Notes: a model not told the origin generated them from the sequence alone. 64,000 nucleotides of DNA from Ktedonospora formicarum (GCF_016587355.1 NZ_BNJF01000001.1:372001-436000), one strand, 5' to 3'. Shown: positions 9,602 through 19,843, counted from the first letter of the stretch. Program-made: numbers and translations.

Positions 9602-10560
9602 GAATGTGTCTGAACTAAACAAGGTCGTGCTAGACTGAAAGAAAGGAGACCGCGAGAGCCAAAGAAAGGAACTGATCAGATGAGCGATCACCAGAAGCAC
9701 AAAGCCTACCCCTCCGACCTGACAGATGAGCAGTGGGACCGCTTAGAACCATTGCTACCTCCTCTAGCGCAGTGGAGTCCGCGAGAACGAGTTGAGCGTC
9801 GAGAGATCATCAATGGCATTCTCTATGTCCTGCGAACCGGCTGTTCGTGGCGACAAATGCCCCATGATCTGCCCAATGGGAAGACAGTGTACCATTATTT
9901 CCGTCGCTGAAGCCTGGATGGCACTTGGGAGCGGGCGATGAGCAGCTTGCGTCGAGATGTGCGCACCCGCATGGGGCGTGATCCCGAACCAAGCGCAGCT
10001 ATCGCTCTTCGCCAATCCATCAAAACCAGCCCTGTGCGAGGCATCGACTGTAGCTTTGATGCTGGGAAAAAAAACCTACGGATGCAAACGGCACATCCTG
10101 GTTGATACCCAGGGGCTTCTTTTAGCAGTCAAGGTCTATACAGCTCGCCTGATGGATCGGCTGGGAGCACCCTTGCTTTTGCAGGAACTGACAGATCGAT
10201 TTCCTCGCCTGTGTCATCTCTTCGCTGATAGTGCCTACACTGGCCCGCTCATTGACTGGATCAAAGCCACCTTGGGATGGGAAACCGAAATCGTGCCTCA
10301 AGCGGACCAGAAAGATCCCTGGGTGCTCATCAATGGTGAACCCGTTCGTTTGCCCAAGCCAAAAGGCGGCTTTCAGGTCCAACGTCATCGCTGGAAGATC
10401 GAGCGCACTTTTGGGTGGTTTATTCGTTTCCGACGGTTGGCTCGCGATTATGAGGGCTTGCCCCAGAGCAGTGAGGCATTCATCCAAATCGCTTCCATTC
10501 AGCTCTTTCTCAAGCGGTTAACTCCTTTTCGGCCCTTCTCAATCTAGTTTAGACACATTC
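9602..10560 (+). mobile_element. IS5-family insertion sequence, complete ends, dead transposase
   Basis: The imperfect terminal inverted repeats begin GAATGTGTCTGAACTA on the left and GAATGTGTCTAAACTA on the right (reverse strand). They are bounded by a 3-bp direct repeat TTA at 9599-9601 and 10561-10563, which marks the target duplication. The element is about 959 bp. It landed in an intergenic stretch downstream of the hypothetical gene at 9114-9482. Confidence 0.85.
9680..10547 (+). pseudogene. IS5-family DDE transposase, inactivated
   Basis: The N-terminal part (LTDEQWDRLEPLLPP, then GCSWRQMPHDLPNGKTVYHY) is typical of IS5-family transposases. A TGA at 9908-9910 replaces the usual Trp codon after YFRR. 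The frame continues to a run of eight A residues at 10066-10073, where one extra A shifts it. The remainder (GCKRHILVDTQGLLL, FADSAYTG, WKIERTFGWF) lies in the next frame. The segment that normally carries the first catalytic Asp reads AIALRQS instead of the usual A-I-[IV]-D-S-Q-S. A stop, a frameshift and a lost active-site residue mean the copy is dead. Confidence 0.88.
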
Positions 10561-10959
10561 TTATCGGGGCAAAGTACTTCTGTACTTCTGTGTCATAAGC
10601 TTGCCTCACGTACATAAAGGGTTGCCCCACACGATCTTGCAAAGGGAGAAGGCACCAATATTCACCTGGATCATCTCAAATTTTCTCCTACCGATTGACA
10701 TCCTCCCTCCGGCTTTAGCCCTGATTCTTACCCACAATTTACAAACGAAGGCGAAAGGCAACGTAACCCCCTTTCCTCCTGCAATGAACGAGAGCGGTGG
10801 GTTCTGCGCCTCTCCTAAAAAGAGAAGCAAAATACGCGCAATGGAAAGGGCACATCAGTAGGAGAAACGTCACCAGTGGGGCAGCGTTGTCTATGCCATA
10901 ACGCTCCATATCGCATGTCATTGAGATGGTGCCATAAGAGTGTCTCTAGAGGAGAGCAT
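10561..10959. other. intergenic, possible scrap of IS end
   Basis: No gene is supportable here. At 10727-10744 the stretch CTTACCCACAATTTACAA closely matches the terminus motif of the IS4-type element at 50.7 kb. The preceding CATCCTCCCTCCGGC resembles an IS605-type end. Both may be remnants of earlier insertions. Confidence 0.4.
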
Positions 10960-11001
10960 AAAAGGGCAGCACCGCCATTATTCGACCGGTGCTGCCCTTT
11001 T
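10960..11001 (-). terminator. rho-independent terminator of SDR gene
   Basis: The 15-bp perfect stem (10960-10974 with 10987-11001) contains GGGCAGCACC. It lies 19 bases beyond the stop of the minus-strand SDR gene. Confidence 0.75.
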
Positions 11002-11019
11002 GTGCATAGTGCAGGTACG

Positions 11020-11786
11020 CTACTGAGCGAGGTTTCCACCATCAACCGCGAGGGCTTGGCCGGTGATAAACGATGCGCCCTCAGAGCACAGGAAGGCGAC
11101 TGCCTCTGCAACCTCCTGGGGATTCCCGATGCGTCCCATAGGATGGGCTGGGGCTAGTGCTTGCCGGTAACTCTCCATGCTGCCAAAAGCCCTCTCACCC
11201 ATCGGCGTCTCGATAGAGCCCGGACTAACCGCGTTCACGCGGATGCCCTGGGTGGCATACTCCAGGGCCGCCGTTTGGGTCAATCCAATCACCCGTGCTT
11301 TGCCGCAACGTAAAGAGCCATGTTTGCCATTCCTACATGCCCAACCGTGGAAGCATTGTTGACAATGCAGCCACGTCCCTGCTTGAGCATGTACAGCAGC
11401 TCATGCTTCATGCAAAGCCAAATGCTCTTGAGATTGCTGTTGATGGTGTCATCGAAGTCCTGCTCGGTTGCCTCAAACAAGGGCCCAAACTGAGCATCAG
11501 CTCCAGCATTATTAAATGCTATGTCAAGATGTCCACAAGACTTAACAACAGCATCCATGAGTGCTTTGACTGAGGCTTCGCTGGTGACATCAGCCTGAAT
11601 AAAGCGCCCGTTACCGCCTGCCACCCGAATCAGATGAACGGTTTCTTCACCCTCTTTTACACGCCTGCCCGCAATGACCACCTGAGCCCCCTGCTGAGCA
11701 AAAACCTGCGCAGTGGCTCTGCCAATCCCCGTTCCACCACCAGTAACAAGCACAACCTTTTTTGTGAAGCCGTTGGTATAACTCAT
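11020..11786 (-). pseudogene. short-chain dehydrogenase/reductase, single-base frame break
   Basis: The N-terminal frame (11289-11786) has the Rossmann motif TGGGTGIG, the NNAG motif, the catalytic region (NNASTVGH) and YVAAK. The C-terminal frame (11020-11292) resumes with [19 protein letters not shown] and ends VDGGNLAQ. Together they make a full classical SDR of about 255 residues with intact Ser, Tyr and Lys. The frames join if one G is added to the GGG at 11291-11293 (K-H-G-V-I-G). A likely NAD(P)-dependent oxidoreductase; the substrate is unknown. The single homopolymer indel may be an assembly error. Confidence 0.85.
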
Positions 11787-12085
11787 TTTTTCTATTTTCC
11801 TTCTTCCATCACAACGTTTTTATCAAGCTCAAGTTTTTAATAGCCGTCGACTTAAGTTGATGACTGTATTTTACACAAGAAACCAGACTAACACTGGCGG
11901 TTTTCTGACTTTTCATTCCCTGCCTTTGCTCATCCTAAGCAAAGGGCCTGTCCATGCTTGGGTAAGTTTTGGAGAACAAAGAGTTGCCCCCCGGAACAGA
12001 TCAGCAACTTGCTGACCAAAACGTTTCTCGCGGGCGCGCTGCCCTGCCACGACATGCGCCCGTAGATGGAAGAAAACCAGGATGA

Positions 12086-13654
12086 TTAATAGCCCAGGAT
12101 CGCATCCCATACTGCCAATTGGGCCAACCTGGGGATTGGCCCAATTGTCGTGTCCGAACTGTCTCCTGTTCCCCAGTGAACTGAGGTCGCGGCGCCTGGT
12201 TGGTATACAGGCCACTCCAGACCTGAGGCGATGGTGGGGATGGTATCCCTGGTAAACGATACGAGCGCACTCATCATATCGTGGGAAAGCCGCGCCTCCT
12301 CGGGGCCTGCGCCGACCTTGTCCCGATAGTAATCCAGCCCATAAGTACCAAAGATCATGGGCATATCACTACAATGTGGCACACCTCGTCCAGGTGCCTT
12401 GACCTGATGCATATAGGTGGCGTAGCGAATCGAAGCCCCATTCTTCGCAATGGTCGTGGCATAGCGCGTGCCATAGTTGCGCAGCATCCGGTCGCCGGCA
12501 ATATCGACCCACAAGTCTGCCGGAGCCGATGAGCGCCCTTCCGCAACCGCGGCGCGGGTGTAGACGTTGATCACCGCTGCTACCGCATCAAGCGAGCCTC
12601 CTACGAGCGGAAGAACCATAGCTGCGAGCATATCCCTGGTGGAAGGCACTGGCGGTGTTAGCCTGGTGTGTGTGGCTTGGTCATAGAGATTGTAAAAGAA
12701 AGCCCCTTCGTCCAGCGTGTAGGTGATGATGACAGCGATATCCGCAGGCCACGTGGTGCGCGTCCAGTCGGATAAGTAAAAGATGCTGTCGAGCAACGGC
12801 GCAAGTTTAAAGTCCTGCCCAGACGTGAAGTGTGCGGGCAGTGGCTGGAGGTTGAGCGTCAATTCCGCCTCGTGGAGTGTCCTGGCTGGCACATTGCGCA
12901 AGCCGCGTGGCGTGGTCGCGAGGCTGCTGGCAAGCAGTTCCGTGTAGGCTGCTGCGTCCTCTTGCGTCATGCTGACGGGCGCTGATAGCGTGGGCGGACT
13001 CAGCAACACGGCCATTTGGAAGCACGAACGATACGCAGCGTTTTGGGCAAGGATGGCCGCGCTCATGGCGCCGCCAGACTGGCCCATGAGGCACATCCGG
13101 GCGGGATCGCCTCCAAAGGCGGCGATGTTCTGCCGCACCCAATGAAGCGCTGCTCCCATGTCCTGCAGTTGCCAGTTGGCCCAACTCCCGTTGTCTGGGT
13201 CCGCGAAGTCTGGGTGAGCAAGTAGGCCGAAGGTGCCGAGGCGATAGTTCACCGTTACCACGACGACGCCGTGCTCCGCTAATGCGCGACCGTTCATCAG
13301 CGGCATGCGCGTGGCGCCTGTACGGAAGGCGCCTCCATGCAGCCAGACGATGACAGGCCGAAGTGTGCCATCCCATGGCGGCGTCCACACGTTCAGCGTC
13401 AGGCAGTCTTCGCTTTGCTGATCCTGAGGTGGGTAGATCCATGCGACGAAAGGGGGAATCGTCTGGATGCTTGCAGCGCCAAAGCGGTATGCATCCACCA
13501 CACCGCGCGTCGCCTGAAAGGGCTGAGGAGCACGGAAGCGCAGCGCGCCGACTGGGGGCTGGGCATATGGAATGCCAAGATAGGAGGTGACGCGGCCCTC
13601 AATATGGCCACGGAACCTGCCCGACGACGTACTGACGACAAGATTGTTATCCAT
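12086..13654 (-). CDS. type-B carboxylesterase (para-nitrobenzyl esterase family)
   Basis: This 522-residue protein has the family's hallmarks in order: GIPYAQPPVGALRF near the N-terminus, EDCLTLNVW, the oxyanion loop HGGAF, the nucleophile elbow GQSGGA (family consensus G-E-S-[AG]-G), the acid region DEGAF and the catalytic histidine block GVPHCSDMPMIFG. There is no signal peptide, so it is likely cytoplasmic. It hydrolyses ester bonds of small substrates, which are not predictable here. A TetR-type regulator lies upstream on the same strand and may control it. A hairpin-forming stretch (12115-12146) lies inside the last codons. Confidence 0.92.
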   Translation of the reverse strand: MDNNLVVSTSSGRFRGHIEGRVTSYLGIPYAQPPVGALRFRAPQPFQATRGVVDAYRFGAASIQTIPPFVAWIYPPQDQQSEDCLTLNVWTPPWDGTLRPVIVWLHGGAFRTGATRMPLMNGRALAEHGVVVVTVNYRLGTFGLLAHPDFADPDNGSWANWQLQDMGAALHWVRQNIAAFGGDPARMCLMGQSGGAMSAAILAQNAAYRSCFQMAVLLSPPTLSAPVSMTQEDAAAYTELLASSLATTPRGLRNVPARTLHEAELTLNLQPLPAHFTSGQDFKLAPLLDSIFYLSDWTRTTWPADIAVIITYTLDEGAFFYNLYDQATHTRLTPPVPSTRDMLAAMVLPLVGGSLDAVAAVINVYTRAAVAEGRSSAPADLWVDIAGDRMLRNYGTRYATTIAKNGASIRYATYMHQVKAPGRGVPHCSDMPMIFGTYGLDYYRDKVGAGPEEARLSHDMMSALVSFTRDTIPTIASGLEWPVYQPGAATSVHWGTGDSSDTTIGPIPRLAQLAVWDAILGY

Positions 13655-13842
13655 CTCTGTTTATCCTGTCTTTCTCAATCTACTCAAGAGTGTTCATGCA
13701 CTCTCAAATAGCTTCAATTGCTGGGGGCATCCAGTTCTTCCTAGTCAATTTTTATGAGGACGGAATGATGAAGAATATAATGAACATACTTTTGGAAAGG
13801 TTTGTTTGCAAGAGAGGCTCAGGCATGCTTGCCGATTTCTGC

Positions 13843-14424
13843 TCACATTTTCTTGAGCATGGTCCACACGCCAGGCAGCGCCAGTTGTTGGAAGATGCTT
13901 TCCATCTGTTCTGGTAGGTAGGGCATATCAGCAGCGACCCACCATTTGAGCAAGGTGAGCAAAGCTCCGGCCAGGTACTCAGAGACCACTGGCAGAGGGG
14001 TCGGCGGCGAACGTTTTTCTGCGCAGAGGGTGTAAAGAGCCGGTTCAATCGCTCGACAGAGCGCCGTCTGCAAAGCTTCCCACAAGAACTCGCCCGCACG
14101 GCTTCGCATCGGCGCCCGAAACTGCTGATTCTCAGAGTGGTACACATGCTCAAACAGTTCCAGACTGGGCAGGATCCGTCGTCTTGCTACTGCATGGGAG
14201 AGTTGGCGAGTGAGCCGCTCCACCTCCAGCTCAATGATACTGTTGAGAACATCCTCTTTATCGAAATAATGGGTATAGAAGGTGGTACGTCCAATGTTTG
14301 CCCGATCCAAAATATCCTGCACCAGAATCTCATCATAGGGTTTTTCTCCCACGAGTTCTGCAAAGGCAGAGCTCACCAGGCGATAGGTGCGTTGGGAACG
14401 ACGATCTGTTTTATGCTGTTTCAC
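13843..14424 (-). CDS. TetR/AcrR-family transcriptional regulator
   Basis: This is a roughly 193-residue protein with an N-terminal HTH. QDILDRANIGRTTFYTHYFDKEDVL is the region of the TetR recognition helix, followed by a helical ligand-binding domain. AAGGAGGT seven bases upstream of the GTG at 14424 sets the start; an in-frame GTG at 14433 overlaps that site. The gene lies upstream of the esterase on the same strand, and DUF998 is divergent at 14639. Either could be its target; the operator was not identified. Confidence 0.9.
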   Translation of the reverse strand: MKQHKTDRRSQRTYRLVSSAFAELVGEKPYDEILVQDILDRANIGRTTFYTHYFDKEDVLNSIIELEVERLTRQLSHAVARRRILPSLELFEHVYHSENQQFRAPMRSRAGEFLWEALQTALCRAIEPALYTLCAEKRSPPTPLPVVSEYLAGALLTLLKWWVAADMPYLPEQMESIFQQLALPGVWTMLKKM

Positions 14425-14638
14425 GGATTTCACCTCCTTCTTTGCCGAACAATCAGGGCCAGGTGTTCAGTAGAGAACTGTTTCCCTGGTGCGTGCTTGA
14501 CGGGGAGAGCCCTCCTCAGTAATCTTCTCTCAGAATACCATATTCGGTAGCAAACCTGCTGTTCCTCAAACGGGAACAAAGTATGTATGACTATTTTCAG
14601 AGAATAGCCATATGATCTTACTGCAAAGGGAAAAACAC

Positions 14639-15318
14639 ATGGAAACCTCAGCACAAAGTACTGGAGAGCAGTCAGCGGCGATGAGACTGCTGCTGGCTTG
14701 CGGTATCATTGCTCCACTACTCAACAGTGTTGTCATTCTCATCCTTGGGGCCATACGCCCTGGCTACAACGCCTGGATAGTCCCCGACAGCAACCTTGAA
14801 CTGGGGGATGGTGGGTGGATCCAAAGTACCAACTACATCGTCACCGGTGCGCTCCTGCTCGCTTTTGCCATCGGGATGAGGCTGCTCCTACGTACAGGAC
14901 GTGGCTCCACCTGGGGACCCATCCTGCTCGGCATCTATGGCCTTACCTTCATCGTCATCGGACCTATTCTTCCCGACCCGGCGCTAGGTTACCCGCCAGG
15001 AGCGTCGAGCGCGCTAACCATTCACGGAGCCATTCATATCCTCTTTGGTCTGCTTCAGTTCACTTCGCTGATTGCGGCTTGCTTCGTGCTGGCACGGCGC
15101 GATGCAGAGCTCGAAAGGCGCAGCTGGTCCTGGTATTCGGTTGCCACTGGCCTGCTGGTCGCCGCCTCTTATGTCGCCTTCGTCCTCACCGCCAAATTGT
15201 TAGACGGGGGCCAACAGGACTCATTGAACGGATTGGCATTATTGGCGGCGGCATTTGGATCGCTCTGCTGGCGATTCGCCTGATGAGCAGATTAGTCCCA
15301 CGCGTGTCTGTTGAATAA
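14639..15318 (+). pseudogene. DUF998 membrane protein, single-base frame break near 3' end
   Basis: Six hydrophobic segments with the family motifs GYNAWIVPDSNLELGDGGW and GPILPDPALGYPPG identify DUF998. The frame goes wrong at the G5 run at 15206-15210. Adding one G gives LLDGGPTGLIERIGIIGGG and then a last membrane helix ending at 15318, exactly as the family ends; as sequenced, the protein stops at 15283 in an unrelated tail. ATG 14639 has AAAGGG upstream. It is divergent from the TetR gene. The function is unknown. Confidence 0.8.
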
Positions 15319-15527
15319 ATGGGTCTGTCAGAACTCAGATAGAGGCTTGTCCTGGGGTATGTGAAACCCATCCACACTACACTCATAGGGAGCGGTATGC
15401 GTAGAAATACACCCGTACCGTTTGGGAAGGGTGCAACGGAAAAGGGCTTTCAAGTACCTCGCCGGCGCCCTACTTCATTTGGCGGGGAGGGGCTGATGTT
15501 CTTGGGAAACCAAGACCTGGCCCCGTA

Positions 15528-15695
15528 CCCGACTTGAGACAGCGCATCCTGCGTGCAATGGATCAAGGACGATCACGCAAGAAAATAGTCATCCTGTTTG
15601 GCGTATCGTTAGCCACTATCAAGCGCTATCTCAAGCGGCAGCGTGAAACAGGTGATGCGCGAGCCAAGTCGATCCCACAGCAGAGTTCCGCATAA
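15528..15695 (+). pseudogene. IS630-type transposase, N-terminal HTH fragment
   Basis: The frame reads PDLRQRILRAMDQGRSRKK, then FGVSLATIKRYLKRQRETGD, and ends at a TAA at 15693. That is the helix-turn-helix of IS630-family transposases. The catalytic domain is absent, so this is a scrap of an old insertion. Confidence 0.75.
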
Positions 15696-15806
15696 TCGCC
15701 GGACCAATGTAATCCCCTTGCTGGAACATGAGCGAGATAACCAAGCTATGGCTCAAACCAGCCACGAATTGATTATAAACCTGTCAAAATGTGTCATAAT
15801 GCAGGT

Positions 15807-16349
15807 ATGAAAGAACCCGCAATATTGTGTCTCCTGGTGGGACTTCCAGGAGCTGGCAAAACCACAAAAGCCAGGCAATTAGAAGTGGAAGCCTCGGCCT
15901 TGCGGTTGACCCTTGATGAGTGGATGATTCCGCTATTTGGAAGAAATGAGCAGGCAGAACGAGATGCCCTGGAAGGTCGGCTGATCTGGATAGCTTTGCG
16001 CGCTCTTCAGCTTCATACCAATGTCGTCCTGGATTTCGGATTTTGGAGCAAAAACGAACGGTCCTCTCTGAGATGGTTCGCCAGGCAGATAGGAGCGAAA
16101 AGCCAGATCATCTACTTGCCCATTGACCCAGAAACGCAGCGAAAGCGTATCCAAAACCGCTTTGCAGTAACACCGGACCAGACATGGGCAATGAGCGAAG
16201 AGGAACTGACGAAATGGCGTGCGTTCTTTCATGAGCCAGATGAAGCTGAGCTACATGGCACCGTCCTGGAAGACGCCCCTCAAGGATATGCGTCCTGGCC
16301 TGCTTGGGCGACCTCGCGCTGGCCGTCGTTGCCCGATGAATATGCCTGA
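15807..16349 (+). CDS. AAA/P-loop small-molecule kinase-like protein
   Basis: This 180-residue protein has a Walker A motif (GLPGAGKTT) near the N-terminus, a possible Asp following a strand (TLDEWM), and a second strand with Asp (VVLDFGFWSKNER). It resembles the COG0645-type family of ATP-dependent kinases related to zeta toxin and chloramphenicol phosphotransferase. ATG 15807 (MKEPAIL) is preferred over the ATG at 15789 because the P-loop strand follows at the usual distance. The substrate is unknown. No antitoxin partner is visible next to it. Confidence 0.75.
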   Translation: MKEPAILCLLVGLPGAGKTTKARQLEVEASALRLTLDEWMIPLFGRNEQAERDALEGRLIWIALRALQLHTNVVLDFGFWSKNERSSLRWFARQIGAKSQIIYLPIDPETQRKRIQNRFAVTPDQTWAMSEEELTKWRAFFHEPDEAELHGTVLEDAPQGYASWPAWATSRWPSLPDEYA

Positions 16350-16565
16350 ACATTTGGAGTGCTTAGATGAGAGCCTGAAATGTACCTCCTTTTCAAGAGG
16401 TTGCATCAAAGACAAATGTCGTTTCCATGAAAACATAGACATTCTCTCCCACAAACTGAGATTCTTGAGTGGACAACGAACCCGGATTAAGTCCATTGCG
16501 ATCAATGTTAGCAAAAATACTCTGGTGGATATGGTGCTTTGCCCTGCCTCATGCCACCAGAAAGA

Positions 16566-18314
16566 TCAAGGCGAGATAAGGACCGTACCACTATCTCCTA
16601 CGACCACAAAGTGTGAACCCGACCAGGCCACATCAAGAAGGTCGCTCGAGGAAACAGAGGTCGGAAGAGTCTGAGCCGTCCAGGAGATCCCATCAGGTGA
16701 GGTAAGGAGAATAGCCTTATCACCATTTCCAAGTGCGCCTCCCACGGCCACAAACTGCGAACCAGACCAGACCACACTGAGAAGGAAGCGCGAGGAAAGA
16801 GAGGCTTGAAGGGCGCTACCAGTCCAGGTGGTTCCATCGGGTGAGGTAAGGGCCGTGCCATCAGCGCCTACGACCACAAACTTCGAATCCGACCAGGCTA
16901 CTCCAGAAAGGGCTTTCGTGGTGTGAGCATCTTGAACGTACCATCCAGTGCCGGAATAAGAACTACCGCTGTCATAAGAACCACTGCTGGAATAAGAACC
17001 GGTACTCCAGGGAGGGAAATACCCCATCACTACGCTGAAAAAGCCGATAATGCCTCCAGTAAGCAAGACCACCACCAGCAAGGACCGGACCATAATTTTA
17101 CGAAGAGAGCGAGTTGAAACGGAATCACTGATCTGAGCAGGATTGATCGGTGTGTCTTTTGCCTTTAAAGGCGAAGGCCCGCTCCTGGCTTGCTCTACGA
17201 TTGTTGAGGGCAAGGCATCCGCTGTCGGGGCCGTGTTCCTTTCGTCTAATAACCCAGTTCTCGATGAGAGTGCTGTTGGTTCTTCAGCTTCAATTCTCGG
17301 CTCAGACTGTGCGAGGCCGAGTGATTCGGGGATTTGGGCTGGAGTGTTGCCCGAGTTGACTGCTAGCACGGTGGGAGATAACGGAGAAGCCTCTTGCCGT
17401 GTGGGTGATCCTAAGTTGGGATTATAAGATACATGAGGGAAGCCAGGCATTGGGGTCATTAGAGCTTGCTGCAAGGCTTCCGCAAAGGCAGTAATTCTGG
17501 AAAAGCGTGCCTCGGGGTGTTTCGCCAGGGCACGCATCAGTACCGCATCTACCTGAGCTGAGAAACGAGAGCCCAGGCTGCTAATCGGCGGGGGAGGAGT
17601 CGTGAGATGCTGATACATCAGTGGTCCCGGTGCCCCAACAAATGGAGGGCGCCCCACCAGTAAGTGATAGGCCATCACGGCCAGCGCATACTGATCGGTC
17701 GCAGGAACCGCCTGCCCCTGCCATTGCTCAGGGGCCATAGACACAGGAGTGCCACGAATCGATTGACTGGCACTGGAAGTCGCCGAACTCAGGCGAGCGA
17801 TACCAAAATCGGAGAGCAGTAAGTCAGGGGCCATACCCTTGCGCTCGCGAAGCAGAAAGTTAGAAAGCTTGACATCCTGATGCACAACCTGATGATCATG
17901 GGCGTGTTGTAAAGCCTCTGCAACTTGCAAGAGCCAGTGGACAACCTGCTGGGGTAAGAGCTTGTTGGCCTGTTCATTACGACGCAACCACTCGGACAAC
18001 GACCCTTCGGGACGATAGGGCATTACTAAATATAGGAGGGTCGTGTTGCCCCAGGGATGCTCTCCATAGTCAAAGAGTGGGAGGATATGAGGATGATCGA
18101 GCCGGGCGATCGTCCGAGCTTCACGTTGAAAGAGGCGAGCCGCATCCTGGGCTATCCAATCCTCAGCAGAGGAGCCGATCTCAACTCTGACCACCTTAAG
18201 AGCAACCTGCTGCTCAACGCGGGCATCTTCGGCCAAATAGACCTCACTCATTCCGCCACTGCCTATGAGGCTCACAATGCGATAACGACCAATCTGCTGT
18301 CCATGCAGAGACAT
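16566..18314 (-). CDS. membrane Ser/Thr protein kinase with extracellular propeller-like repeats
   Basis: The start is ATG 18314, preceded by GAGG. The kinase domain (about residues 10-275) is complete: GSGGMSEV glycine loop, Lys40, HQDVKLSN catalytic loop, DFG and a SMAPEQ activation end. A Pro/Ser-rich linker follows, then one membrane helix (around residues 430-460), a Gly/Ser/Tyr-rich stretch and three repeats of the pattern WSGSQFVAVG plus TSPDGISWT. Those repeats resemble sialidase/BNR-type blades outside the cell. Three blades are too few for a closed propeller, so the C-terminus may be truncated. Likely an environmental sensor kinase; ligand and targets are unknown. Confidence 0.88.
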   Translation of the reverse strand: MSLHGQQIGRYRIVSLIGSGGMSEVYLAEDARVEQQVALKVVRVEIGSSAEDWIAQDAARLFQREARTIARLDHPHILPLFDYGEHPWGNTTLLYLVMPYRPEGSLSEWLRRNEQANKLLPQQVVHWLLQVAEALQHAHDHQVVHQDVKLSNFLLRERKGMAPDLLLSDFGIARLSSATSSASQSIRGTPVSMAPEQWQGQAVPATDQYALAVMAYHLLVGRPPFVGAPGPLMYQHLTTPPPPISSLGSRFSAQVDAVLMRALAKHPEARFSRITAFAEALQQALMTPMPGFPHVSYNPNLGSPTRQEASPLSPTVLAVNSGNTPAQIPESLGLAQSEPRIEAEEPTALSSRTGLLDERNTAPTADALPSTIVEQARSGPSPLKAKDTPINPAQISDSVSTRSLRKIMVRSLLVVVLLTGGIIGFFSVVMGYFPPWSTGSYSSSGSYDSGSSYSGTGWYVQDAHTTKALSGVAWSDSKFVVVGADGTALTSPDGTTWTGSALQASLSSRFLLSVVWSGSQFVAVGGALGNGDKAILLTSPDGISWTAQTLPTSVSSSDLLDVAWSGSHFVVVGDSGTVLISP

Positions 18315-18667
18315 AATCACCTCGTAATTTCGTCTTGGTTTTCCTGTGTCGGCAAAATATATACAAAGAGCCTCAAAGGCAGAGAAAGGCTTTTCCCCTA
18401 TGAGAACGTCGTATCCACGTACTGTTTTCCCATGAAAAGTACGCATGTCAATCGCAGGATTATGATAGTGAGGCCTGTATAAATTACGCTAGTCGCATAA
18501 TAAGCAATATCATGGAGAAGATGTGTATCTTTTCGTTCTCCATCGGCAAATTCTGCTCTGTAGGCAGCTTCATGCTGGCTGCTTACTTATCAGCATAAGT
18601 ATAGAGATTCCGCTATCATAATCCCATGATTTACACACAGGTAGCCAACACAGTCGTTCACGATTGG
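18315..18667. other. intergenic, no gene seen
   Basis: AT-rich stretch between two minus-strand genes. It should hold the kinase promoter. No hairpin or motif stands out. Confidence 0.4.
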
Positions 18668-18943
18668 TTATTTGAACAGAGGAGTCATAAACCACAAGAT
18701 TGCAAGAATAATGCCGCTCAGCACGATGAGGAAGATCAGTGTTTGAAAACAACCTGCAATCCCTGAGTGTTGCTGTGGATAGGCAACATTCATGCGTGAG
18801 CGTTGCTGTTGGGCGAACATGTTTTGCTGCGCGGCCTGTTGCGCGTTCATGGAAGCTCGATGTGCAGCCTGTTGCGCGTTCATGGAAGCTCGATGTGCAG
18901 CCTGTTGAGCGGCTCGTATGCCTGGATCGGGTCCGATTGGCAT
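18668..18943 (-). CDS. small single-pass protein with Ala/Gln tandem repeats
   Basis: A protein of about 91 residues. The N-terminal half is hydrophilic and built from a repeated 11-residue unit (AAQQAAHRASMN type) that ends in a Gln-rich run. The C-terminus is one strong membrane helix (LIFLIVLSGIILAILWFM). It is likely a tail-anchored protein with a cytoplasmic repeat domain. The start is uncertain: ATG 18943 has AAAGGA 11 bases upstream, while ATG 18955 abuts that site. Confidence 0.55.
   Translation of the reverse strand: MPIGPDPGIRAAQQAAHRASMNAQQAAHRASMNAQQAAQQNMFAQQQRSRMNVAYPQQHSGIAGCFQTLIFLIVLSGIILAILWFMTPLFK
18834..18907. repeat. 33-bp tandem repeat, about 2.2 copies
   Basis: The units 18834-18866 and 18867-18899 are identical and are followed by the start of a third. 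The unit length is a multiple of three, so expansion keeps the frame of the coding gene that contains it. Identity of the copies indicates recent duplication. Confidence 0.85.
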
Positions 18944-19079
18944 AGGTGTCACCATCCTTTTGTAAAAGGGAAAAGTGAAGTTGTGCATGCAGGGATGTCG
19001 CTCGAATGCCTGCGCTTCGCGCCAACACTGCATGCGCATTTTCACTCATCATTGGTTGCAGACGACGTTCGATGGACGA

Positions 19080-19721
19080 CTAATTCCCCTGGGGAAGCGA
19101 TTGCCCTTGTAGGCTCTCGGCGATGGTAGATCGTGGCCTTATCACATAGAACGCACTCCAGATGATAGCAAGATCAAAAGCGGCGGCATTGGCAGAAGAC
19201 ACAAGGGTGCTGGGGAGACCCTCAAGAAAGAATCCAACTAGCTGCAAGAGCGCGCCCACAAAGAATAACCAGGCAATACCAGCCACAAGGACACGCGCCC
19301 GCAGCACGGCGATGCCCTCTACTATTCCACCGATTGTTCCCGCAATCGTAAGGATAATCGCACATACGAGAATACCTATAGGTGGACTTGAGGACGCATC
19401 ATTGGGTGTTACAGGTTGAGTGGACACCAATGAAAGCACTTGAACCAGTAGAACGAGGCCTGCGAGCAAGGTAAGCATGAGAAAGCCAACTCCAACCAGG
19501 CTTAACACTCTTGCCCTTTTCCTCTGCAAAGCAACCAGGACGGGAAGCCCTAAGAATATCAATACCGCAGTGAACATCCCAACAAACATCTGTGCGGACG
19601 ATGGCATGCCGTCACCGGATGACACAGCAAAAATGCTTCCAACGGCATTATTGATAAGGTCAACGACACCTCCAAGAAGCAGCAACCAGGCTCCAATAAT
19701 GAGTAACGAACCAGGTTTCAT
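19080..19721 (-). CDS. hypothetical membrane protein
   Basis: A 213-residue protein with about six hydrophobic segments (for example LLIIGAWLLLLGGVVDLINN at the N-terminus). There is no catalytic motif. It could be a four-to-six-helix protein of the DUF4386/DUF998 type, but I cannot assign it. It lies upstream of the small repeat protein in the same direction, with only a short gap, and may be cotranscribed. Confidence 0.6.
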   Translation of the reverse strand: MKPGSLLIIGAWLLLLGGVVDLINNAVGSIFAVSSGDGMPSSAQMFVGMFTAVLIFLGLPVLVALQRKRARVLSLVGVGFLMLTLLAGLVLLVQVLSLVSTQPVTPNDASSSPPIGILVCAIILTIAGTIGGIVEGIAVLRARVLVAGIAWLFFVGALLQLVGFFLEGLPSTLVSSANAAAFDLAIIWSAFYVIRPRSTIAESLQGQSLPQGN

Positions 19722-19843
19722 ACCAATCTCCTTTTACGCTGGAAACTATTCGCCTGGCGGCACGAGAAAAGCGTGTGTTACACTCTCATACCATTCCCTA
19801 CTCTATTATGTGTTTCTGGAAATGGGTTGCCTTGTATATTCCG

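Noticed and set aside
10066..10073. Programmed frameshift site in the IS5 transposase
   Set aside because: An A8 run could support slippage, but the same gene has an upstream stop and a lost catalytic Asp, so decay is the better explanation.
12807..13442. A 211-codon minus-strand frame within the esterase region
   Set aside because: Same strand but other frame as a well-conserved esterase; composition (Arg/Ala/His rich) is that of a shadow frame.
15789..16349. Zeta-toxin/antitoxin system
   Set aside because: Only a generic P-loop kinase pattern is visible and no small antitoxin gene precedes it.
18834..18907. Possible CRISPR-like repeats
   Set aside because: Units are directly adjacent with no spacers and are in frame inside a coding gene, so this is a protein-coding tandem repeat.
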